Positions 10,240-20,088 of a stretch of DNA of 27,788 bases are shown here, piece after piece. The position numbers were made by a program, and so were the translations under genes. Source of the stretch: Ophiothrix spiculata. Its lineage: Eukaryota > Echinodermata > Ophiuroidea > Amphilepidida > Ophiotrichidae. The number at the start of each line of letters is the position of its first letter. Within the stretch, counting starts at the first letter, position 1. Under the pieces are notes generated by a model. The model was not told the DNA's origin, ran no database searches, and saw only the letters and a list, made by a program, of their open reading frames with translations. Location: assembly GCA_000969725.1 (NCBI GenBank), contig JXSR01S045750.1, one strand, 5' to 3'.

Positions 10240-10580
10240 TGAAGTATCTTATTGTAACATTCCATCCTTTTTTTAATTGATAGAAAATGTTTCTCTCTTA
10301 TATCTATGTAAATATATTTTTTCTCATTTCCATACAACTCCATTGTTCAGTTGATTGATGAAGTATCTTATTGTAACATTCCATCCTTTCTCTCTACTCT
10401 GTGGCCATTGCATTGTGTATTGAGAGGATGGCATATATCTTATTTACAATATTTATTATATGGAGACTTTTAACAATTATTTTGCTAAATAATCACAATC
10501 AAATAATCATAATGAAACATTCTGTCCTTTCTTTTGACTCTGTGGCCATCGCATTGTGGAATGAGAGGACAGTATGCTGA
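10240..10580. repeat. Tandem repeat units with conserved hairpin
   Basis: GATTGATGAAGTATCTTATT and the following GTAACATTCCATCC occur near 10233 and 10352 (119 bp apart). The second unit's core recurs 141 bp later (10377 to 10518). Units two and three each hold a 51-nt hairpin (10381-10431 and 10522-10572) closed by CCATCC/GGATGG in one and CTGTCC/GGACAG in the other, then TCTC or TCTT against GAGA. The first unit has lost its 3' half. A single frame is open through both hairpins (repeat motif SVAIAL), but this can follow from the 141-bp period being a multiple of three. Confidence 0.75.
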
Positions 10581-10619
10581 ATTTATGATTTCTTGTAAAT
10601 TTATCATGTGTAATTTATT

Positions 10620-10771
10620 TTAGATATTTGGAGTCTGGGACCCGACAGGCTTAATGCTCATTTCCCAGTCCTCCTCCACGATGTGCTATATACAGTTGAT
10701 TGTACTATTTTTTTAATATGATGTTACTGTAATTTTGCATGTGGAAGAAATAAATTCTTATGTCTTATGTC
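10620..10771 (+). mobile_element. Non-LTR retrotransposon-like 3' end with short tandem tail
   Basis: It contains a GTCTGGGACCC...TTTCCCAG stem, then AATAAA at 10749-10754 and a tail built from CTTATGT repeats (10757-10771). This is the form of a LINE 3' UTR. It ends just inside the right arm of the surrounding inverted-repeat element, so either it inserted there or this is the element's own interior. Confidence 0.45.
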
Positions 10772-10820
10772 CTCCCATGTTGTGCCAATCTGGACTGGAT
10801 ATCCTTAATGGGTTAACATA

Positions 10821-11755
10821 AATCTTGATGAAGATGCGAAATGGTGTGGGTACGAGGGGACTCGAGGACCGATACTTTTAATTCTTCCCATTTGTTAAGA
10901 AAATAGCTTGTGTCAAATAATCTTAAAATCATTTTGTGTTCCAAAACATTTAATTCAAATCATTGAATTTCCCATCATCATTGAGATAGCCATCAAGTTA
11001 AGAGAAAGTCATGTTCCAAACTAGCCAATTTAATGAGTGTTTATCTAAAATAAACAGCAAGCTTTCCCCTGATATTTGCTCATTCATCCCATTCAGTACA
11101 AGTACTATTTGCCAACACTTCGGATTCACCTTTGATAAATACATTGTTTGAAGAAAAGCAAAGAATCTTTAATTAGAGGCCCAATATATATTCCAGTCTC
11201 CTTAGCTTGTTCAAATTGATGTCACGTTGATGCAAAATAGACATCGGTTAGATAAGAATTACCTACGGGATACAGGCATTAGGCAAAATATGCATGCGGA
11301 TGAGCGAGGAAGAACCTGTGTTATTCTACGGTATTTATTGGATCTCCCTTAAGACTTTCCAACAATATTTGTACTTGCTTTGCTACATTGTATGCAATGG
11401 GATAGCCAAAAGGCTAATTTAAACACATTTTGATGGGCAATTTGATGGAATTACTTTAAAATTCTTTATTTAATTAATCAACTTAATTAAATGGAATAGT
11501 TTTAATAACATTTGATAAGTGGTACATGTAAACATACTTGTTAGATGGTGGTTTGGTGTTTTACAGAGCTTCCATACTTGTTTTCTTGCTCATGAATGAG
11601 GCCGAATGTATTTGGGTTGCGTTTTGACGTCACATACCTATTGCGCCTTAAACGCGATAACTTTGATTTCAAGATACAAGCTTAATCACTCTAAATGAAA
11701 TGGTCGTGTTCTAATTTTAAACACAGAAGTTGTTCAACTATTTTAAGTTTATTTT
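10821..11755. other. Non-coding stretch
   Basis: No gene. A perfect 10-bp-arm hairpin, ATTTAATTAA / TTAATTAAAT with a 5-nt loop, is at 11468-11492. Confidence 0.5.
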
Positions 11756-11870
11756 AAAGGTATATACTGGACATATTTAACCTTATCTTTTATACCCAGC
11801 ATAAAATAAAAGGTATATACTGGACATATTTAACCTTATGTTTTATTTCTATACCCAGCATAAAATAAAA
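11756..11870. repeat. Direct tandem duplication, 53-bp period
   Basis: The block AAAGGTATATACTGGACATA through CCCAGCATAAAATAAAA at 11756 is repeated from 11809. The second copy has a 6-bp insertion (TTCTAT type) before ACCCAGC. The copies are otherwise almost identical, so the duplication looks recent. Confidence 0.9.
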
Positions 11871-12626
11871 GACCTACGAAACACTTAAGTTTCATGAAAA
11901 ATTGTAAATTTAATCCTTAAAGAATGACAAAGATGATTTTTCATACTCTCAAGTATGTGCATGATAAAAGCCTTCAAAAGGTCTACAAACATTAGCAATA
12001 AAAGCAAAACTCACTTGGAGAAGCACTTCCTTTCAAACATCACAAATGTAATTCCGTGCATACTTTGACCGTCGTTAACTTGTTCTGTGTACTTATTTGA
12101 TTTTAGCGTTATTGAGGGGACAGGCAAATGGCACACATTCGACAAATTTTCACTTAAAGTTTGTTTTTGTCTGTGCAAAATTCCCATGCATAAGCACGAT
12201 ACAATATCATTCAATATGATTTGTTTATTTGCTGAATTCATACCACAACCTTAAGGTGACTTGGAATAGGCTGGGTAATTTTAGCCAAAACACAGTGATG
12301 AGGATGACTTTATGCGATGGCACGGGGAGACATTAGCAAACCTAATTCATTGATTTCTACGGAATTTGTCAGTTCAATTTGACAACTGTTTTAATGGCAA
12401 AGATTTTAATGGACTTTGGATTTAATGGAATATTTGACAAAGCTGCTGGTCGTTTTTAGCCGTAATTGATTGAAGTGATTTTTAAGGGTGGTAAGGGGTA
12501 GGGGCTGAGATGTGAATTTGTTCTGTTTGTTAATGCTGTCACCTAAAAAGGGAATGAGGGGTGTGGGAGGGAAGCAGTATGCAAAATGACAAGACCTTTT
12601 GATCTTGCAAAAATCTAATTTTATTT
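11871..12626. other. Non-coding stretch
   Basis: No gene supported. A 76-codon minus-strand frame at 12011-12241 has no recognisable feature. Confidence 0.5.
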
Positions 12627-12629
12627 TTA

Positions 12630-12856
12630 GGGACCATTCACAAACACCTATAAGGGAGGGGCAGAAATCCCCCCCCCCCCTTTCAACCTCAAAAAAATTA
12701 AGGGCCCCCTTTTTTGTGACAAAAATTAATGGCCAACTCCATAGAAAAGCATGTAAACTCAATATTTTTTCAAGGTCCCCCTTATGAGGGTGAAAAATTT
12801 TAAGGCCCCCCTTTTGCATCAGCCCCCCCCCCCTAACAAGTGTTGTGAATGTTCCC
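12630..12856. mobile_element. Harbinger-like MITE with TTA target duplication
   Basis: The ends are GGGACCATTCACAAACAC and the inverse of GGGAACATTCACAACAC. TTA flanks both (12627-12629 and 12857-12859), the 3-bp duplication typical of PIF/Harbinger elements. The interior is rich in C-runs (12669-12680, 12823-12833) with AAGGCCCCCCTTTT-type blocks. No transposase. The 137-codon minus-strand frame at 12406-12819 crosses the left end of this repeat and is not a gene. Confidence 0.85.
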
Positions 12857-12859
12857 TTA

Positions 12860-13745
12860 GCATCTTGGTTATGGTCTTGGGTTGGTCGTCTTCTTTTTTT
12901 GAGGAGGTGGTTGGGGTAGGAAAGTTGTGATTACATTAGCTAGTGTGAAATTAGCCAATGAGGAGACAGGAGTGCAAAAGAGCAGTTCATTTATTGTTGT
13001 GATCATAATTATTTTGACTGGGTCATAAGGGCAGTAACACCTACCCAGGGCATCAAACTTAAAAACCTTATTGGCATATTCAAGTAAAAAAGGATGAAAG
13101 TAAATAGATGTATATAAAAAAGTTTGTCATTTGTTATGAAGCTATAGTATATATAAAGCTAGCCTAGAGCAACCTCCCATAACATTCACTGTAACCTCAA
13201 GTTGACATGTACAGAGGGGACAGGCGAATTACTCGGCTCAAAAGTTCTGTGTACACATGCGCCCTCATACTAGACACGATTTGAAAACACCTGATTGTGC
13301 AATAACAAATGTATGAAAGAATTAATGATTTGTAACGCCTGTTGCAAAAGCTTCAGTCTGTCAACAAACGGGCTTAGTCAAACAAGTTCACTCACTGCTT
13401 CTTTTCTCGTTGCTTGGTCGTCTTTACAAAAAGTCTACAAATGGAATTCCATAAACTTGAAGTTTGTTGAACACTTCGGCACTAAGTTTTGTGGGAGTTT
13501 CTTGCTGAATTTTATTTTCATAATCTTATGCTTAGGGGTTTGTTTGTGGGGTTGGTATTTTTGTACTGTGTCAAACTATTGCTTTGCACAAATGAGTCAT
13601 TCTTTTGGGTAAGTAAAATACTCCTTTTTAAGACTATATACTTGGTGAATATTCTTTAAATGGTCTATGCAAAAACACAGGTGCAACCTATGTTATTTAT
13701 GGGTTTGCATGATTTTTGGTGAAAAGAGTAGTGAAAAATTGTCTT
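12860..13745. other. Non-coding stretch
   Basis: No gene supported. A 105-codon plus-strand frame (13295-13612) ends at GGGTAAGTAA, which contains a good splice-donor sequence. The product is unrecognised, with one hydrophobic run, and its length is within chance expectation. Confidence 0.45.
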
Positions 13746-13749
13746 GATA

Positions 13750-14000
13750 TGGACCCTAGTTCCGATGAAAGAAAGAATTTTTAGGCTAATCGCCTAGGAT
13801 AACCCACGAAAGCCTGTAATGAAACAATTTCCATTGGGGTCCAAGATCTTAATCAGTTTTGAATGCCGGAGTACCTGCAGAAGAATCTGCAATAGTGAGC
13901 ATGGATTGAAAACCAAATGCACATACAGCGCTGGAACTTTGAATCGAACCCGAGACTCATTTGTGCAAAGCTAGGGAAGTACCGCTGCGCTAACGTGATA
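13750..14000 (-). mobile_element. tRNA-derived SINE (Ala-tRNA-like head), minus strand
   Basis: On the minus strand the A box TTAGCGCAGCGGT (13981-13994) and the B box GGGTTCGATTC (13941-13951) bracket TAGCTTTGCACAAATGAG, very like tRNA-Ala(TGC). A body of about 180 bp follows, ending in GGGTTATCCTAGGCGATTAG and a T/C-rich end. It includes a small hairpin TAGGC/GCCTA at 13782-13796. The 3' boundary is approximate and no target duplication was found. Confidence 0.7.
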
Positions 14001-15457
14001 AAGGTCCCTCACAAAGTTATCTTCTTTACAAAACTAACAACAGAGTCAAATCAAAATTATGTGATGGTTCTCGACTAATCACATTCTCGGTAACTAAAGA
14101 AGTATATATCTGAACACTTTAATAAATAAGTTGAATTTTGAAAAATTGTCTTTTAAACCAAATCACTTAAATATGCATGTTAGAAATGAAATATGAAATA
14201 AATCATTACCAAATAGATTCATGAATATGCAAAGCTAGTGAAATTTAAGTTGCAAACAGTGTTGCAATAAATGTATCATTTGTCAAACCATTATTTAGGA
14301 TTACAATTTTGTCCCACTTCCCTCTGTAATACCTATCCCAGGTCTTGCGAGAGTGTAAGCAAAAGTAAGCTTCAACAAAGCTGTAATTCTTCATAAATTT
14401 AAGTGGTGGTGTCATAGCAATATTAACAGACATGTTAATAATAAAAATTGTTCAATAATTAAGTACAATATAATCCCGATCTAAACGAATACTAATTAAA
14501 ATTATGTTACAACAGATTAAAGGTTAGGATGTTCAAGTTAAAACTTGCCCTATACTCGAACTTGCCTAAATAAGCTTCACTATTATGAGATGGTGGTGGA
14601 CTCCATCAAGAGCTCGGGATGAGAGAAAACAAGTGAGAACTCGTTCATAGTGACAAACAAGTGTGGCCGGCTAAGCCTCATCTCTATGATGCTTATACAG
14701 TCGCTTTTGGTCCATCCCAAGATTTTTTGTTTTGCAAAAAACCTATTTGATATGATTAGTTTATTTATAGGATTAGTTGAAATGATTAAGTTTTTGTGGT
14801 TCTGATTTCCCGATTTATAAATAATTGGTTTTGATCAGGAGATATTCATGTTGCTGTTAATAGGAGACTACAAAGTATAATTGAAATTATAATAATTAGA
14901 TTTAATGTCTATGTTATGTTGTTCATATGAAAATTTTCACTTTGAATTTAATGTTGGTAATATTGTGAGATAGTTAGTTAAATTATTTATTAATTACTTT
15001 AATGCCTATCTTCACAAATTGATATTAAAATTCCAATCCCAAATAAATTATAACATGAAAATGTTCGCATCTCCAAATTAATGTTCTTTAGTAATTTTTT
15101 TTTTATTGACAATTTGTTTAAAGAAATTTTTTCTGTTTGTACCTTGTTAACCAGAAAATGTTTTTTTTCTCTCACAGAAATCATGATCAAAAGAGCATCA
15201 AATGTCTTTTCTCTTTTTTAACATGTATTGGGTCCATCACAAATTGTATATATTGATAATGCAAAGTCAGATAATGAAATCTTAATGTAACAAAATTACC
15301 ATTCAGCAAAATAATGATTTCATTGTAAACATTCATTGGGATTAATACATAGTACAAATATCATATTAAACTAGCTATAACTGTGTCAAGAAATGAGTTT
15401 TGGTACAAATTAAGTGTTCTTAATCAATCCCCATATTCACAATAAAATCCCTGAACT
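14001..15457. other. Non-coding stretch
   Basis: No gene supported. The segment about 14580-14710 is richer in GC and less simple in sequence, but has no extended frame. The rest is strongly AT-rich. Confidence 0.5.
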
Positions 15458-15467
15458 GTTATTGATG

Positions 15468-16536
15468 CGGCAGGTGTAAAAGACAGAATGCAGAAAAGAC
15501 AGAAAAGACAGAATTGACAGAAAAGACAGAAAATGACCAAAATGAGTTCTAGAGTATGGAAGTGGGGAGTCTGTTTTACCGGTATAATTAATGAGAGTCA
15601 ATATCAATAGTAATACGAGGTTTACAAATTGATGAAAGTTGGTGGAACGGGGGCAACGCTGTGATGATAATATCTTCAAGGTCATTTTCAAAGTCATACA
15701 AGGTTTACATGCAAACCATTGTTGTATATTGATAAAATTTGTCACATAAGGGCAACGTTGGGTGAGAATTTTAAGAACATTTCAATTAATTTTTTTAAAA
15801 AGAAAATAAAATGTTGGCTACTATTCAAATCATAACACATGTACCGTAATATTTAATGTTTAATTACTTTAATAACACATTTAGATCCACTAAGCAAACA
15901 AAAACGCTATCAAATTATTCAAACCAGTTCCAGAGTAATACCCCACAGAACATGATAGTCCCTGTCTGAAAAGAGCATTGTCTTCAATGAAATGACCCTC
16001 CCCGACCTAGGTGCGAAGTTGCATTGCTGGGTTTTATCAAATCAACATGGCACAATGACTGGAGATAAACAATATTGCTTATTTACACAAGGAAATTACC
16101 AGCTTACATGATGTAACAACTTTTCAAGTTTGACTGCACTTGAATGGTCTTATACTAGTAATTTATATAATAAGGGATAATGGTTATTTTAATTTTTAAA
16201 CAGTAAACATCACCATTTTGCAGTATTACAGAAATAAATGTTTAGTTGATGAGATAAAACAAACAAGATCAATTTTTGATTTATGCCAACCTTGAGAACA
16301 GCAATTTGTTGTATAGTAAAGAATTTGCTGGAGATTTTAAAACATGCACCTTAGTGTGGAGTCAGAAGGAAAAGGCTGCAAGATGTTATGAAATTATGAA
16401 CGTTCATATACTTCTGAATGTACTCATTTTTAAACTCCACCTGGCAGTACTCTCTTTTCTGTCTTTTCTGCCTTTTATGTTTTCTGTCAATTCTGCCTTT
16501 TCTGTCTTTTCTGCATTCTGTCTTTTACACTTGCCC
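15468..16536. mobile_element. Foldback-type element with GACAGAAAA minisatellite arms
   Basis: The left arm (15468-15533) and right arm (16451-16536) are inverted copies. Both start about GGCARGTGTAAAAGACAG, then AATGCAGAAAAGACAGAAAA, then AATTGACAGAAAA. The arms are built of roughly 9-10-bp GACAGAAAA units. The 10-bp direct repeat GTTATTGATG flanks both ends (15458-15467 and 16537-16546), fitting a 9-10-bp target duplication as in MULE-type elements. The 900-bp interior has no transposase frame. Frames in the arms (SFLSFLSILSFLSF) are translation of the simple repeat. Confidence 0.85.
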
Positions 16537-16743
16537 GTTATTGATGTCATTGAATGTTATTGAATGTGTCATTTTAAGTCACTGACTGCCACTTTACAGA
16601 ATAAATTGCCTAACTTTTCCTCATCATAATACTTCAAAAGACTGACCAAGATATGCAAATAATTATTGTCAAGCCCAAACCTTGGCCAGTCCCCGATAGC
16701 ACTTGAAATGTTTAAAAATGAAAACCTTTTATATTTTGTGAGG

Positions 16744-16962
16744 TCAAAGATACAAGCTGTGCCCCGGGCATCCTAGTTTGGCAGCCAGGGCTCTTTGGTC
16801 CCTCGTTCTCTCCCCTATGCATGCTCCTTTAGAGTGACTCTTGTATTCAAAAATGTCGGCCTCCTGTATGGAATTTTGGTCTTTTTTGTCCTGCAGCAAC
16901 TCAGCCGTTCTTTTGTACTTTTTCTGCAGTGAATTCCAAACAAAACTTGCTCTAACCGCCAT
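16744..16962 (-). CDS. Unrecognised 72-codon open frame with coding-like composition
   Basis: The frame starts MAVRASFVWNSLQKKYKR and ends CPGHSLYL then TGA. It is hydrophilic and rich in K, E, Q and D, uses mixed codons, and lies in a segment richer in GC than its surroundings. The start context GAGAGATGGCGG is acceptable for a eukaryotic start. About 30-40 bp upstream (minus strand) is GGTCACGTCAGAGG, a CRE/E-box-like site. I do not recognise the protein and see no strong splice donor. On the minus strand ATATAAAAG follows the stop. It could be a small gene, a first exon or chance; length alone is not significant. Confidence 0.22.
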   Translation of the reverse strand: MAVRASFVWNSLQKKYKRTAELLQDKKDQNSIQEADIFEYKSHSKGACIGERTRDQRALAAKLGCPGHSLYL

Positions 16963-17044
16963 CTCTCTGTCAGTCAGTCACTCACATGCCTCTGACGTGA
17001 CCTCTTTTTGCTCCTTTTTTCCCCTCAAACTTTGTTTGGGATAA

Positions 17045-18240
17045 TGATAAGGAGGAGAAATCACATTTTTGTTGATATTATAGGGGTACTCACAAAGGCA
17101 AGTCTTGCACAGAACTGCAGTTAATTGCATTGTGGGATTTGTGTGTAGGGGATATTCAAAGTTTTCATCCTTTTTTGCGTTGATATTTTCTTCCCTCTGA
17201 GGGTATATTTGGACCATTTACTCTTCATTTTTAAAGCTGAAATGTTTAATTGACACACAATAAAAGAAAACAAAGCATTGCGATATTTGAAAGTTATTAC
17301 TTGACTTTAAATTGTCCAGTCCCTTAGCTTTTTATGTGTTGAATAATCTGTGCTTCTTAGAGAAGATGGTAAGTCAAAATATAATGAAAATCAAGTTATC
17401 AATATCTTCTAGGAAAGCCTTTGCATCATCAGGGGCTGATTTCACATCTTTTGTTCATTATGTTTGCTTTTAATGTCAAGAAACACATTTCACCAAGACT
17501 TGTTTTGTCACAAAGTTTTAGCGATGGTTTTGGTTGTGATAAATATCTTGTATGATTATGAACATCCGCAAAGTAGATAACCATTGCAAAATGCATAAGT
17601 TATCACAAATTCTCTATATCATTTGATGTTAATTCATATGCTTGTGTACATTTTCAATACACAGGCTCAGTTGCACAATTACTCAATAATTATGGCAGCT
17701 CAAATGCAATGATTTTCCAAATTTGTGGTAAAGATGACATTTGTGATTAAAATAGACATTATTTTTAAGAGCGGTCTGATCCCTTCAAATGAAAATATCC
17801 TTTAAATCATGATCACAAAATTTGCAATAGCCCCATCCTTAAAGATCTCAAATATTTCATTGTCATTGCATGATGAAGATCAAGGTGCAAAACTATCACA
17901 AACAATAATTGGCCTAAAGGATCTTTTTTTGTTTGTTTGTTTGTTTTCAAAAGTTTTTCTAACTAACTACATTGAAATCATTATGATAAAATCTTACCAA
18001 GTTTGATAATAAATGGGGTAATTAAAACTTAAAGAGATATTTTGCAATGCAATAAGATCAGAAGCTCACAAGGACAAGTATCTTGTCATTTTTCTTAAGG
18101 ATGAATTATATTTGACTTAGCCCTATTTTCACTAAGATCTTCAATTTAGCTATCGTACTCATGTAAATTTATGGGGAAATAAAAATGCTGGCTGATACTC
18201 CCCCCCCCCACATATAGAGTGACCAATCCTTGTATATTGT
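17045..18240. other. Non-coding stretch
   Basis: No gene supported. It holds a (TTTG)n microsatellite at about 17924-17947 and a C-run at 18200-18209. Confidence 0.5.
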
Positions 18241-18279
18241 CCTATCATAAAGTAGTACCTTTTACCTTTCATACCAGAA

Positions 18280-18400
18280 CCTATAGAAAGCCAAGCGTGT
18301 TGACCCATGGGGCATTAGCACAAGAGAATTGGCACAACTCTCTCACACGCTGATGCCGCTCCTTCCATCTTCAAGGTGTCAATAGTAATTGGGCATTAAA
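18280..18400 (+). mobile_element. Possible degenerate SINE core
   Basis: The order GAATTGGCACAACTCTCT, GATGCCGCTCCTTCCATCTT, CAAGGTGTCAATAGTAATTG, GGCA parallels the core of the SINE at 8241-8305 (CTCCTCTCTATCCAGGTGTC, AAATGGGTA). No A or B box is readable. It is diverged and the identification is tentative. Confidence 0.3.
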
Positions 18401-18429
18401 CCAAGAAGGGTGTTAGCGAGACGTGCTCG

Positions 18430-18966
18430 GAAAAATCCTGTGGACTTCTGAGACAAATTTCTCTGTGCTTTGCATACTGTTTTTGCCTTATGTCGTCTTC
18501 TCAGATTGTACAAGTAATTTAGAAAAGAAGCATGTCAGAAGAGCATCTTTAATTATTTAGTTTGTCTATTAAAGATAATAAATAAAAGCTTTATTTTGAT
18601 ATTTTTTGTGTCTCTTAAAAACCAAAACGTATGTATTGTTCTATCTTTCTCATTAATTTTAATTTTCATTACTTTTTTGTTTCTTTTTGTATAATAAAGA
18701 AACATTAATTTTAATGTTTTTTTGTTAAAGAAAGGTGCCATAATTTTTCGATGGAAAATTAAATTTCTGAATGTTTACAGTATGTACGTGCTTTAAAGAA
18801 AAATAAATCTGTTTTGCTTGAGTTCATATCGATGCTTTTAAATGATGACAATATAGTAACAAACAAATTGAAACGATAGTTTTCACTTTTTAGTCATAAA
18901 TGGCCAAAAAGTTGCAAGAATAATTGCAATTATTAACACTAACTCCCAAATGCTTCTAAAAAAACT
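18430..18966. other. Non-coding, strongly AT-rich stretch
   Basis: No gene supported; the 62-codon minus-strand frame at 18553-18741 is lysine-rich because of base composition. Confidence 0.5.
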
Positions 18967-18968
18967 AT

Positions 18969-19117
18969 CCAAGTCAAAATATGTCATACCAAATTGCCAC
19001 ATTTCCTGTTGGATCCGAACCCCCTACCTCTCGCATTTTAATCCAGTGTCCAGCTTTGGCAAGCCAACGAGTATGGACTGCCTCGCCAGCATATATCTAT
19101 GACGTATTTGGACTTAG
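18969..19117. mobile_element. Small MITE with a tRNA-like B box inside
   Basis: The ends CCAAGTCAAAATATGTCATA (18969-18988) and TATGACGTATTTGGACTTAG (19098-19117) are inverted copies with a few differences. The right end is an exact inverse of 19913-19932 in the next MITE, so both belong to one family. On the minus strand the centre reads TTGGCTTGCCAAAGCTGG, then GCGAGAGGTAGG and GGGTTCGGATCC (B box at 19011-19022), like a decayed tRNA head. Confidence 0.65.
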
Positions 19118-19119
19118 CA

Positions 19120-19853
19120 AAATTTCTTTAATTTTGCTTGTTGGAGTTTGAACGATAGAGACGGGTCATGGTTAATGATAATGATAACTTTGTATTATCT
19201 TTTCATTTAGTCATTGTTACTTTAAGTGATGTGTACAGTTAGTATTGTAAAACTGAACTTGCTGATTGATTCAGATGTTATCATTTTTTTTAATTTTTAT
19301 GGGAAACTCATCCAGTCTTAAGGTTCTATAAATTTTCTGTTGTTATGAACGATTGAAAATAATGTTATATGTCAGATGCATCATGAGCGGTTTGATCTAA
19401 AATGGTAAATCGCTATACAAAAACTCATTTATTAGTAGTTTGTTTCTTATTTATCAATATCAATCCACTACACATTCACGTTCATTGATAATTTGTAGTT
19501 TTGATGGAATTTTAGAGTACAAGGACGGCATTTTCATCAACTTGTCTGAAAATCAATGATTGTGACTTCAACAGCTCTGATATACCTGGCAAATGATGTA
19601 TTGTGATGCATGCTCATCATGATTCATGACAGCACAATCCTCACTGGAGGAAATGAGCTCCCTTGGAGTGTGTATTGAGAACTTTGTCTCTGGGAATTGA
19701 GGTAGTGCTGATCTGGGAGTATCAATGCTTACTATCTTGGTGCGTGTGCTTTCCAATTGATGTGAAGAAACAACATCAAAGGTAAATTTAGGATTTTCAT
19801 CAATGAATGAATGAAGTTGAGCAATTTATTTACGCTTTTCACCAGTCCATCTT
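19120..19853. other. Non-coding stretch
   Basis: No gene supported. Short frames only. Confidence 0.5.
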
Positions 19854-20088
19854 ATTAACCCTAACCCCACTGAATCTCACAATATCCCATTCCACAAAGT
19901 TAAGAAATTCGCCTAAGTCCAAATACGTCATAGACCCGAGTTAGCTATGATCACGAAATCGCTGCCATGGCAGCGCCTGCTCAGTGGCTTGACATAGTGA
20001 TAATTGGATAAACCCGTGATTTTTGACTTGCAAATTTCTGAGGAGATAGTTTTTAAACGAAGAAGTGGTCAAAAGTGTTAGGGTTAAT
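19854..20088. mobile_element. MITE centred on a 16-bp perfect palindrome
   Basis: The outer inverted ends ATTAACCCTAAC (19854-19865) and GTTAGGGTTAAT (20077-20088) are exact. Further in, GAAATTCGCCTAAGTCCAAA on the left is matched by the inverse of GAAATTTGCAAGTCAAAA on the right. The centre is CGCTGCCATGGCAGCG (19960-19975), self-complementary throughout. It shares 20 bp exactly with the element at 18969-19117. No coding capacity. Confidence 0.75.

Larger units (their letters stand above)
10150..10820. mobile_element. Inverted-repeat element of ~670 bp
   Basis: A perfect 20-bp inverted repeat, AAGGATATCCAGTCCAGATT, is at 10164-10183 and 10787-10806. Similarity continues outward (ATGTTATACCAT versus ATGTTAACCCATT), giving arms of about 35 bp. 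The 12-mer AATGTTATACCA is repeated just inside the left end (10150-10161 and 10196-10207). No transposase frame is present. The interior holds the hairpin tandem repeat and a retroelement-like 3' end. Confidence 0.75.

Noticed and set aside
11760..11785. TATACTGGACA reading as a YWT propeller motif
   Set aside because: It is part of a 53-bp non-coding tandem duplication with stops close by in frame.
12406..12819. 137-codon minus-strand open frame
   Set aside because: It runs across the C-rich interior of the Harbinger-like MITE (12630-12856); the reading is a translation of repeat sequence and has no domain.
13295..13612. 105-codon plus-strand frame ending at a GTAAGT donor-like site
   Set aside because: Length is within chance for this composition, the product is unrecognised, and there is no acceptor or conserved motif to support an exon.
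15437..15745. 102-codon minus-strand frame with SFLSF repeats
   Set aside because: It is the translation of the GACAGAAAA arm repeat of the foldback element.
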